From positions 124,001-188,000 of the forward strand of contig WSUB01000068.1 in NCBI GenBank assembly GCA_019633425.1: a stretch of 64,000 bases of DNA, read 5' to 3'. The notes beneath the pieces are model-generated. The model was given only the letters and a program-made list of their open reading frames with translations, was not told the DNA's origin and made no database searches. The stretch comes from Tulasnella sp. 424 (taxonomy: Eukaryota; Basidiomycota; Agaricomycetes; Cantharellales; Tulasnellaceae). The position numbers and the translations under genes are program-made. Each line of letters starts with the position of its first letter. Within the stretch, counting starts at the first letter, position 1. Shown here piece after piece: positions 22,827 through 32,970 of the stretch.

Positions 22827-24830
22827 ATGCTCCTCCCATCCCCTTTCGAAATCCTTCGCACTCCTACCAAAAAATTGGACGACACAGATTCGCCGCCGAC
22901 GAATGAAGTACAAAAGCTCCTGGATGAGCTCATGGTCAGCGTGAATCGCGGCCGTGGTGCCAACTTCTCGGCCGAGTGAGACCTGCTTTAATGCTCTAAC
23001 TGTAGATTCCTCGCTGACGATCTTCATCGCAGCGGTCGCGTTGCCGACGACAAGACCGAGCCAGAGATAACGGCGAACGTCGAGGCGCTGCAAGACATCC
23101 TTGCGTCCTGCACGCGTCAAACCCAAGAAGCCATCGCACGCCTCAACCACCGCCGCAATAGCTTTCTCCCCATTCACCAGCTCCCTGTGGAGATCTTGGG
23201 ACGGATCATCTACCTGGCCATTCATTTCGATCTTGGACCCTTTCCGAAGCGGCTCTCGGCGCTCAACACAGTCTGTAAGCGCTGGAACACGGCCATACAG
23301 ACCTCGCCCCAGTTCTGGTCCGTCCTGGACTGTCGCACTCGGTCCACTACGGTACAATATTTCCTCAACAGGTCGATGAATGCCCCCTTATTCGTCAACT
23401 GCGACACGAGACCCCACGGCTCAGATGTGGGGTGGTTCCTCGACGCCGTCCTTCCGCACTCAGCTCGGTGGGAGTCGTTGTACTACTGCGGATCGGCACA
23501 CTCTTTGGGCGAGGTGGCAACGGTTTTCGATTCGCCGACACCGATCCTAGCGGACTTCTACGTTTACAACACCGAGTTCGAGCAGGCAAAACAGGGAGTG
23601 GCCCAACCACTTTTCACCCTTTCAGAAGGACGTAGACTGCGGGACGTGCATCTTCGGGCGGCGACCTTGTCCTGCGACTCCCCGAGACTCGCGTCTCTAC
23701 GGTCTCTACAGCTCACATGGCTTTCCTCACCACCGTCGGTTGCTGAGCTGTCGGAGATTATCCTTCAGTCCCCGAGATTAGACTCGCTAGTTTTGGCACA
23801 CTTCTTCCCTACGGCGACGACGGTACCGGCAACTTCAACCACCCAACCAACCTCCTCCATCCTCCTATCGGAACTCATGGACCTGGAAATACTCGACGTT
23901 CCACGATCATACTACTTCGACTTACTGACGAGGTTGGAGGCACCACGCTGCGACCATGTCCTGTTAGGCGATCAACCGAAGCTGGACTCCCAAGGTGTTC
24001 CGAGAACCAGTCACCCGCTGGACTCTGCGATTCTCGATCCTAAATACCATGCCTTAAGGTCTACCCTGCGCACCACCCTCCTTTCGGCTCAAGCAGTATT
24101 CGTCACGGTCTTCAAAGATCACGCTGTCATTGCGGCGGACTTTTTCCCGGTTCCGACTCGCCAGCGCCGTATGACAGTCATCCGAGGACGGGGACGAGGG
24201 CGAGGAAGGGGTCGCGGAGGGCACACCACTACGGTCTTTCGAGATGGATGGAAGGCAAAACCCCCGCCGCTGTTGTTAACTGTCACCCCTCAGCCACAAA
24301 AGAGATCTGTCGACTGTCTCCCAGCTCTTGGGGAGCTTCTGAATTCGACGGGGGTCGTTGCACCAGTCAGGTTGACGGTAAAAACCAATGGAGACGAGAC
24401 GGCCGAGTTCCCCGCCAACACTTTCTCTAGCTTCACAACGCTAAAGGAGCTCAATGTCGACGGCTTGGCGGCTTTCCGAGCCGCCGTCAAGGAGCTGGGA
24501 AAGCCTCGAGGAACAAACCCCAAAGAGTTGGACTGGGCTTGTCCCCAGCTGACCGAGATGCATATCCGGTTTGGCGACGAGCAAAAGTTGGTGCAAGAGG
24601 AGGCCGCGCTGATGGTCGGATGGTTGCGCGACCGCTGGAGCACGCCAACTGACAAGACGAAGGCGCCCTCCTCGTTGACCCAGTTCCATTTCGTCAATCA
24701 TGCTTCCGATCCTGAAGAACGATGGAAATCGGCTGTGCAGGAGTGTCAGGAACTTTTGCCCGGGATTGTAAACGACTACGATACGTCTGGATGGGGCCCT
24801 AATCTTTGTACTTGTAAGAAGTTTGCTTGA
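22827..24830 (+). CDS. F-box protein, tandem paralog 3
   Basis: Exons 22827-22975 and 23033-24830 give 648 residues. The protein is closest to paralog 2: same head (MLLPSPFEILRTPTKK), same F-box residues except IIYLAIHFDLG, and the same RGRGRGRGRGG insert followed by HTTTVF. The leucine-rich strands and the CTCKKFA end are conserved. The leader ATG lies in the same AACCTAACATGCTCCTCCC context as in paralogs 2 and 4, which supports the start. Its 3' flank has PUP2 relic 3 and no MITE, and so supplies the empty insertion site. Confidence 0.85.
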
Positions 24831-24921
24831 CCGGGTGTCCAGTATATAGTACTGGGTTTGACCGAGAGGCGAACATGTAACACCAAAAAGCAGCGATCAT
24901 TCACGCTGATTAACGATACCA

Positions 24922-25393
24922 CTACATAGCATCGATGATAGATTGTTACTTCTCCTCACTTAATATTCCGAATCCAGTTTTTGGCGTTACCTCGATGAAG
25001 CCAGTATAACGAGAGTTTTCTGTCTGGAGTTCTCCAGTAGATACACATTATATTTATCCAGCTTTTTTTCCACGACATCCTCTAGAACTTTCAGAGTCAT
25101 TCTTGCAGAGTCATTTGCTGAATGTGTCCAGGGCATATACTAGTGAGCGAAGCGAATCCTTGCAATAGAAGGTCCCATATGAAGGCGAAACCTTATGATA
25201 TTTGTGCTGAACCTCTGCTTGAGCAGCTTCCGAACCGTCCCCAATGGCCTGTGTCTCGTATCGAACGATTGTGCCTGCATATGGACCCAGCTCATCTATC
25301 CCAGTAATTAGTAGCGCAGTACCAAAAGATTAACTCTAGTAAAAGAGAATTGTCAGCCGCCACCAGACTATTCTGTGGATCCCCGTACCTACC
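24922..25393 (-). pseudogene. PUP2 3'-end relic 3
   Basis: It retains the last exon with its stop codon, the last intron, and partly degraded upstream exons; the region matching the parental [13 protein letters not shown] exon has lost similarity by substitution and deletion. It breaks near 25393 into the F-box-like gene at the GGAAATTTGGA segment (parental 15345). Confidence 0.78.
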
Positions 25394-25770
25394 GTTCGGA
25401 AATTTGGAGAGGCCGTCAATTCGGTTAGACCCACCCACTAAGCCTCATCCTATGACAGCTCTGACATTGAGCAGACCAAACGAAGACCTGTTTTCGTCAC
25501 TTGTAACTATCCTTCGCAAATCATCTGCGAATCTCAATCTACTTCAGGTTCCCCTCCGAGAATCCGTTCTCCGACTGCCAACACCCGCGAGACCTCTCTC
25601 CTCCCCGCACCTTTTCACCGTTCACTTCAGGTCCGTTGGATGGCTCCAGCTGGTTAGCCGAGTGCCCAAAATATTGGAGCCGATCCCGGTATGACACCAT
25701 GAATTTCGAAAGGCTGTCCTCCGGCGGTACGGTGGCGGGCTGTACATATGGAAGGCGACGAGGTTTGAGT
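25394..25770 (+). pseudogene. 3' fragment 3 of the F-box-like gene
   Basis: It aligns with the parent from about 15345. Several deletions relative to the parent (for example in the stretch matching 15475-15515) shift the frame, so this is the most decayed of the three fragments. It merges into the conserved leader region of F-box 4. Confidence 0.76.
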
Positions 25771-26113
25771 TTTCCGCGCTTGTTGGCGTGTTCTCTAGCT
25801 GTAACGTTCTCAGCTAGTGTTGTTCTGTGTAGAAGTTATTACTCCATTTTCTACTTACCCCGAGGGTCCTGTGCCAGTAGGGTGCGGCGGGAATAATAAC
25901 ACCCCCGATGAACCCTTTGTGGCGGTGCTGACTCCCTCCGGATCAGTGAATTTGCTGGGTCCCTCACCTCGACTTCCACCGACTCGATTTCATCTGGCCT
26001 CTCTGAGGGCCCCAGAATCGGTTGCGCCAATTTCTGACTCAAGACCAGTTTGGTATTTATTTAGTCATGTAACAGGGAGATCTAAGGACTGTCAACCACA
26101 ATGTCAACCTAAC

Positions 26114-28144
26114 ATGCTCCTCCCATCCCCTTTTGAAATCATTCGCACTTCCACCAGAGAAGTGAACGGCACAGACTCCCCGTCGACGAATGAAGTACAA
26201 AAGCTTCTGGACGGGCTCATGGTTAGCGTGAATCGCGGCCGTGGTGCCAGCTTCTCGTCCGAGTGAGACCTGCTTTAATCTTCTAACAGTATATCTTTCG
26301 CTGACTCTTTTCGTCCCAGTGGTCGCGTTGCCGACGACAAGACCGAACCAGAGCTAATGGCGAATATCGAGGCGCTGCAAGAGATCCTCGCTTCCTGCGC
26401 GCGTCAGACCCAAGAAGCCATCGCACGCCTCAACCACCGTCGCAATAGCTTTCTCCCCCTTCACCAGCTCTCTATGGAGATCTTGGGACGGACTATCTAT
26501 TTGGCCATTCGTCTCGATTCTGAACCCTTTCCGAAGCGGCTCTCGACGCTCAGCACCGTCTGCAAGCGCTGGAACACGGCCATACAGACCTCGCCCCAGT
26601 TCTGGTCCGTCCTGGACTGTCGTACTCGGTCCTCAACGGTACAATACTTCCTCAACAGGTCGGTGAATGCCCCCTTATTCGTCAACTGTGACATGAGACC
26701 CCACGGCTCAAACGTGGGGTGGTTCCTCGACGTCGTCCGTCCGCATTCGGCTCGATGGGAGTCGTTGGACTACTGCGGATCGGCACACTCTTTGGGCGAG
26801 GTGGCAACAGTTTTCGATTCGCCGACACCGATCCTTGCAGACTTGTACGTCTACAGCACCGAGTTCGACCTGGCGAAACGGGGGGTGGCACAACCACAAT
26901 TCACCCTTTCGGAAGGACGTAGACTGCGGGACGTGCACCTTCGAGCGGCTACCTTGTCCTACGACTCCCCGAGACTGGCGTCTCTACGGTCTCTACAGCT
27001 TACATGGCTTTCCTCACCACCGTCGGTTGCTGAATTGTCGGAGATTATCCTTCAGTCCCCAAGATTAGACTCACTGGTTTTGGCCCACTTCTTCCCCACG
27101 GCGACGATGGCACTGGCAGCTTCAAACACCTCACTAGCCTCCTCTATCCTCCTATCGGAACTCATAAACCTGGAAATGCTCGACATCCCACAACCATACT
27201 TCTTCGAATTGCTGGCGAGGTTGGAGGCACCACGCTGCGCCCGCGTCCGGTTGGGCGACCAACCAAAGCTGGAACCCCAAGATGTCCCGAGACCTAATCA
27301 CCTGCTGGAATCCGGGATTCTCGATTCTAAGTACCACGCGGTGAGGTCGACCCTGCGCGCCACCCTGCTTTCGGCCCAAGCAGTGCTCGTCACGGTCTTC
27401 AAAGATCATACAGTCATTGCGGCGGACTTTCTCCCGGGCCCGGCTCATCAGCGTCGTGTGGCAGTCACTCAAGAGGTCCCGGTGGGACGAGGAGGATGGA
27501 GGGGTCGTGGAAGAGGGAGGGGTCGTGGTGGGTTCACCACTAGTAGGGTCTTTCGGGATGGATGGAAGGCTAAACCGCCACCGCTGTTGTTGACTATCAC
27601 CCCTCAACCCCAAAAGCGATCCATTGACTGCCTCCCAGCCCTTGGAGAGCTTCTGCGTTCGACGGGGGTCGTTGCACCAGTCATACTTACCGTAAAAGCC
27701 GATGGGGACGAGATGGCCGAGTTCCCCGCCAACACTTTCTCTGGCTTCACAACGCTGAAGGAGCTCAACATCGACGGCTTGGCTGCTTTCCGAGCCGCCG
27801 CCAAGGAGTTGGGACAGCTTCAAGGCACAAACCCCGAGGAGCTGGAATGGGCTTGTCCCCAGTTGACCGAAATGCATATCCGGTTTGGCGGCAGGCAGAG
27901 GTTGGCGCAAGAGGAAGCGGCGCTGATGGTTGGATGGTTGCGTGACCGCTGGGGCACGCCAACTGACAAGACGAAGGCGCCCTCGCCGTTGACCCAGTTA
28001 CATTTTGTCAATCGTGCTTCCGATCCCGAAGAACGATGGAAGTCGGCTTTACAGGAGTGTCAGGAACTTTTGCCCGTGATTTTAAACGGCTTCGATACGT
28101 CGGGATGGGACCTTTATCGTTGTCCTTGTAAGAAGTTCGCTTGA
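26114..28144 (+). CDS. F-box protein, tandem paralog 4
   Basis: Exons 26114-26262 and 26320-28144 give 657 residues, the longest of the four. The head reads MLLPSPFEIIRTSTREVNG. The F-box has LSMEILGRTIYLAIRLD where the others have LPVEILGR, so the Pro of the core motif is replaced. The Arg-Gly insert is expanded and changed (GRGGWRGRGRGRGRGG). The end is PCPCKKFA-like. It is convergent with the intact PUP2 gene, 84 bp from stop to stop, which is the ancestral arrangement from which the other joints derive. Confidence 0.85.
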
Positions 28145-28228
28145 CCGGTTGTCCAATATTGTTGGGTCTGACCGAGACAGCATGTAACACCAAAAAGCAG
28201 CAATCGTTCACGCTGACGAATGATATCA

Positions 28229-29381
28229 CTACATAGAGTCGATGATAGATTGTAATTTCTCCTCGCTTAATATTTCGAAACCAGTTTGTGGCGTTACCTA
28301 AAGGAAGCCAGAATTATGAGAGTTTTCTCTCTGGAGTTTTCCGGTAGACACACCTGCGCGAGCTGCACATTATGTTTGTCCAGCTTTTCTTCCATGACAT
28401 CCTTCAAAACTTTCAAAGTCAACTGCTGGGCTTCTTGCAGAGTCATTTGCTGAATGTGACCAAGATATATAAGCGAAACGAAGCATTGCAATACAACGTC
28501 CCATAGGAGGACGAACCTTATGATATTTGTCCTGAAGCTCTGCTTGAGCAGCTTCTGAACCGCTTCCAATGGCTTTTGCCTCGTATCGAACGAATGTGCC
28601 TGACGGATCAGTGTGGTACCTGTGGGCTAGTGTTCAGTCTAGCCGTAAGGGTGTGGCTAAATGCAGGCACTGACAATTGCGGACCCAACTCGTCTATCCC
28701 TGCAATTAGTAACGCAACACCAAAAGGTCGACTCTGGTAATGAGGAATCGTCAGCTGACACAGCCAGGCCGTGCAGTTTGCGTCCCCGCGCTTACCATCA
28801 TCGCGTCCTCATTCTCCATACTCTCTCCGAATCGCAGAGCCAAGTCACAGACAGCTTGAGTAACGCTCTCCACCATAATTCTCTCGTCATAAGTGAAGGC
28901 GTGGTTTTGCGAGGTTACTCGGGCATGGTCGATCATCGTCCGTGCGTCGGCTGTCAGACCACTCATCGCGCATCCCAAGTGCGCGTCGATTTCCATGATC
29001 TTCTCGACGGACGAGGCTTCCAGTAAAGGTGATTGGACACGCTTCTCTACGCCTAGTACAACGCCTTCTGGGGTCTTAATTCCAACCGTTGTTGAGCCGA
29101 GCTATTTGGTCCGGATTGAGATTCACTGTCAGCTTGACTATCGGCGCTCAACACGTTGGCACCAACCTTGATCGCTTCAATGGCATACTCGACTGGAAAC
29201 GCGAGTGAGATTTTCGAGGCTCGAGCTATATACCTGTCTTTGTAGCTTACCTTGAAACAACCGCCCTTCTGGAGAGAATGTGTTGACACCCCGATCTAGG
29301 TAAATGGGGTTGGTCAAAGATCCAATACCGTGAACGTCTGTTTAGCAGCCACATACCATATTCTGAGCGTGTTAGGAACAT
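28229..29381 (-). CDS. PUP2: Proteasome subunit alpha type-5
   Basis: This is the alpha-5 subunit of the 20S proteasome core, part of the outer heptameric ring that gates entry of substrates. The first exon gives MFLTRSEY, spliced to [15 protein letters not shown] and VEYAIEAIK, the standard N-terminal gate and H0 helix of alpha-5. Further exons give the block [20 protein letters not shown] with the alpha-subunit signature, then [67 protein letters not shown] and [20 protein letters not shown]. The last exon reads [19 protein letters not shown] and ends DSM. All exons are in order and uninterrupted. It is the only intact copy; three truncated relics lie beside the upstream F-box genes. Confidence 0.93.
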
Positions 29382-29620
29382 TGCGAAGTCTAGGTCGAAT
29401 TCCTCTGAGGCTTCAAGGGGTTTGTAGAGAGGGCGAGCTGAGTAGGCGGAATTGAAACGCGTCTACGAGGGTGACGCGTCTGGACCTGTCGAACGAACTT
29501 GCGTAAGCCGATACTTCCCACAATACCCCCTATTAATTTGTTCCTGCTAGTGACCAGCATCGTAGCGGCAGGTACAGGTTAATCACAGCACTAGATACAT
29601 TTAATTCTGAGCGTATTAAG

Positions 29621-30891
29621 CTATAAGTCCAATTCTATGCGTTCTTCCACAGCTCGTTGAGGCCTTTCTGCCTTCAACTGCATCCTTCGAAGCATCGCGG
29701 GATTCAAACGTGGTATATCATAAGATTTACCACTCATTTCGCGCTTCAGTCCCTTGAGCAGAGCCTGCATATTTTCACGCCAGCCTAAGTCATAAGGGCG
29801 TTCCCGGGGTAATCGAGAAACAGCAGTTCCGCTCGACGCTACCGCGGTTCCGTCCACCGGGTTCGCGCGCTGTTCGGAATTGGAAGGGATCCAAACTAGC
29901 TGGGAAGAGGTAGAATTTGGCCCGGGAGTTCCGTACGTTCCAATGGTAGTTTGGCCACGAAGAACGTTGCGAAGGTTGATGATGAAAAGAACCTGACAAT
30001 GGATGGTAAGATTGTGTTCTCTCAGGTAAGAGACCTTGGCAAAAAAGAGGCCAGCTCACTCACCGCACAGAATGCGGACAGAGCGATAGCAATTAGGGCA
30101 GTAATGGCAATCAAAAGGCTTGGCTCTTGAATGTTATCCCCTAACTTAGGGCTAGTATCGGGCGTGGGGCGCCTTCCCTTCAAAGCACCGTACCCGAGAA
30201 ACGTTGCTCCAAGATACCGACCACCTGGACCTCCAAAAACAATCCAGGACCCCCTCCAGTTCCACCAGTTGGTACGAATCCAAGGATTCTCCCACGAGGC
30301 TTCATAGGCGCTCTTTGCGTGCCGGAGAAGGGTGCTTATGACAGGAGCGAGAGCAGTGGGCAGTGTAACGGAAGTGAGGAGGAGAAAAAGCATGAAGGTC
30401 GGTCGATTGGCGGTCGTAACGCATGTCCCAATCCAAGGACACTACAGGGAAGAAAGAGTGAGCTTTCGAACGAGAAGAATGAGGGCAGCCAGACATACAT
30501 GATGATCAAATCCAACTCGACAGACACCACACGTAGAGCAATGGTGAGCTCTGGGTGGTTTCCACCGTCCTTTACATGATTGCTTTTGGCACACAGCAAG
30601 ATCCCCGGAATCGTTGATCGTTGCAAAGGGAACTTGTTTCCGGCTGAGGATTTCGGGTGGGTACCGCGGAGGTGTCGAGTGGTCGGAAGAGAGGGTGATG
30701 AGCCGATAGTAGAGGCTGCTCAACCATAATAGAAGTGGGGTCGTTACTGCGAGGTAGACCACTACATCAAGATCTATAGGTAAATAACGGTGAATGCTGC
30801 AGAAATGCAAGGCGAAAACTTACTTGAGGTGTCCTTGCCCCGTTCCGACCTTAGCCAACCGACTAGATGAGGGTGGTGGGTCTGTCAACAT
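29621..30891 (-). CDS. DHHC-type palmitoyltransferase
   Basis: This is an integral membrane S-acyltransferase that palmitoylates cysteines of cytosolic-face proteins. The Cys-rich domain is clear: CQKQSCKGRWKPPRAHHCST, then CGVCRVGFDHH, with a GT-AG intron inside the DHHC motif, and CPWIGTCVTTANRPTF in the next exon. Hydrophobic helices occur before it (DVVVYLAVTTPLLLWLSSLY) and after it (MLFLLLTSVTLPTALAP and LLIAITALIAIALSAF). The cytosolic tail carries NLRNVLRGQTTIGTYG-type residues reminiscent of the TTxE-like region. The stop is at 29621. The 5' end is uncertain: the ATG at 30891 gives MLTDPPPSSSRL, but the first intron cannot be set with confidence. Confidence 0.85.
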
Positions 30892-31668
30892 CGAGTGACC
30901 ATATGATCTACATGCTGCGGCGCCGTCGGTCGACCAGACTGACCTCCTATTTCTAATACAGTAACATAGTAACCCCATCTGGAAGAATTTGTATTGCGAT
31001 GAATATTCTTGCTCAAACCGGCAATACAGTCGGAAAGTGGCCTACAAGATGTATGCAGACAGAAAAGTTGGCACGCAGTAATCTGCCACACGACTGAATC
31101 TTGGCATGTTCTCCAACCGTCTTTTGAGGGACAGATAAAATCCCATTGACAGGCGGTGTATGTGTAGGCCGCGTAAAAGCCGTCTCTGCCTGTTTCGTAC
31201 TGGCAAATGGTGGTGGTTGTCGACGTCAGCAGCTGCCAGACGTTCCCTGGATCACGTGCAGGTGTGCGGCCTCACGAAATCTGCCTTTTGCCGGATTGCC
31301 GAGGGTTTGTGGCAGCTGGCATAAGCTTTTTGAAGTAGTTGAAGTCGTAGTTAAACGGTGTACGTGCAGTGCATTGCTCGGTAGGGCGAATAAGTAGTAC
31401 GTGTGTCAACGAAAGCTCGACCTTGGACGCGAATTTGCCCGCAGTGGATTCGGGGACTCGAGTAGAGGGATGAATAAAAGGAACAGGTTTGCATGAAGTA
31501 AACGCCTCATGTCATACTATGCGGGTAACACTAGCTATTTGAGGAATTCAAACCACCGGCGGACGCATTGCAATATTGTCGACGACACCGTTCCCGTTCG
31601 AAGCTCGCGCACACCCAAGGAATACATGTTTCAAGCGCTGCAACGCTATATACTAGGTCGGAGCTCGA
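30892..31668. other. Intergenic stretch with no gene seen
   Basis: About 780 bp lie between RidA (ending at 31669) and the DHHC gene start. Only short open frames without conserved character occur. It should contain the promoter of the DHHC gene and the 3' end of RidA. Confidence 0.4.
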
Positions 31669-32405
31669 TTAAGCACTAGACACTGCAATGCATTCAATCT
31701 CCACAAGTACGTCCTTCGGCAGACGGGCAACCTCGACCTGAAGGGGGTGGGTTGAATCAGCATGGCTAAAAGGCGCACCAAATACATAGGACCTACTGCA
31801 GATCGTGCGGGCTTGTGATCCCCAAAGAATTCGCCATAGATCTTGTTCATAGAAGCGAAGTCGTTCATGTCTTTGAGGAAGACCTGAACACGGGGGGTCA
31901 TGTTCAGTGTGACGTTAACGTTCCATAATGCCACAGCTTTCAAGACTGACCGTAGTCTTTGCCACTTGGCTCAATGAGCAACCAGAAGCTTCGACAACGG
32001 CCTTCAAGTTTTTCAGAGATTGTGTCTAATATGTTGAACGGATTGAGCATAAGGTTGGACCAGATTCGGCCATCGACCTCAAGCCGTTCAACATACCGTC
32101 TGCTCCTCAATGCCACCTGAGACAACCTGCATGGTGGAAGGGTCCAGAGGGATGCAACCACTAGCAAAGACAAGGTTGCCAGCCTTGATAGCCTGGGAGT
32201 ATGGCCCAATAGCACCAGGGGCGGCTAAGTCAAGCGGATCAACGTTTGTCCAATTTATTCTGAACATGACGAGACACTCACAGGTAGTTGCAACGGGGGT
32301 CAGCGATGACATTTGCTTAACTCTTGCAAACGTGGAAGTTCGAGTCAGCCTTGAATTTGGTAGTAGACGAAAAGTTGCGACGGAAGAACGCAAAAAAAGT
32401 TGCAT
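31669..32405 (-). CDS. RidA/YjgF family enamine deaminase, probably mitochondrial
   Basis: RidA proteins hydrolyse reactive enamine/imine intermediates such as 2-aminoacrylate made by PLP enzymes; fungal members act in cytosol and mitochondria. The first exon reads [20 protein letters not shown], an Arg/Ser-rich leader lacking acidic residues that looks like a mitochondrial presequence. A 57-nt intron ending in GACTTAG joins TT to [18 protein letters not shown], the family's N-terminal signature. It continues [61 protein letters not shown] and [19 protein letters not shown], the last containing the Arg that binds substrate carboxylate and the Glu-Cys/Ile pair near the active site. The stop is at 31669. 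A second in-frame Met before SSLTPVATT could yield a cytosolic form. Confidence 0.88.
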
Positions 32406-32970
32406 CGCAATCGATGAGATGGTGGGAAGTCAGGTGATGAGGAAAGTGATGATGTCGCGCGTCGAACAGCACGGCGCTGGTTCACCCGCGCCGGACCCCC
32501 AATCCATTGCGAAAGTGCAATTACGCAGCACGACAAGAATGCGAGTGTGCCATGTTCGGGGAACTGAAAAATATTGAGATGCAGTTGGGGGAGCCAAAAA
32601 AGGTCTACGGAGACGGCGGCCGACTGCGCGACTGAAATCACTCTCCTATCTGTTGAGACGATTTGGGCGGACTTCGGGGGCTGCGGAATTGCTTCCCTTG
32701 CCCGGTAAGATACCGATGCCCATCACGTCAAACCTATCCACAGGCTTCCGCCGCGGACGGAGAATGGACTACCCAAATGTCGACAGAGAGAGGATTCGAA
32801 CCAGCGCACAGAACGGGGATCGCTAAGTTCATCTCCGCATTCCCGAGTGAGGGCCGCTACAGCCCGTTCGACTATGGCCGAAGAGTTCTAAGTATTCATT
32901 TTAAAGCATCAGGTTACCATTTTCTTCGTCTACCCCGATGCATTTCAAGCTATTTGGCTACTACTCTAAA
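32406..32970. other. Intergenic stretch with no gene seen
   Basis: This holds the RidA promoter and the 3' end of EXO84. A long plus-strand open frame (32663-33148) overlaps it but encodes no recognisable protein. A GGATTCGAACC B-box-like word at about 32792-32802 does not fold into a tRNA. Confidence 0.4.

Larger units (their letters stand above)
15195..28935. repeat. Segmental tandem duplication (four F-box units)
   Basis: The repeated block is: 3' end of the F-box-like gene at 14024, then an F-box gene, then the 3' end of proteasome PUP2 on the opposite strand. Complete parent genes occur only at the outer edges (14024-15721 on the left, 28229-29381 on the right). F-box starts lie at 16046, 18715, 22827 and 26114. 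The joints between PUP2 and left-gene sequence are at about 18209, 21924 and 25393, and each uses different break positions in both parents. Nucleotide similarity between F-box copies is high across coding and flanking sequence. Edges of the block are approximate. Confidence 0.88.

Noticed and set aside
32770..32890. Possible tRNA on the minus strand, suggested by GGTTCGAATCC
   Set aside because: The bases around the motif do not form the T stem, and no matching acceptor stem or A box lies at a suitable distance.
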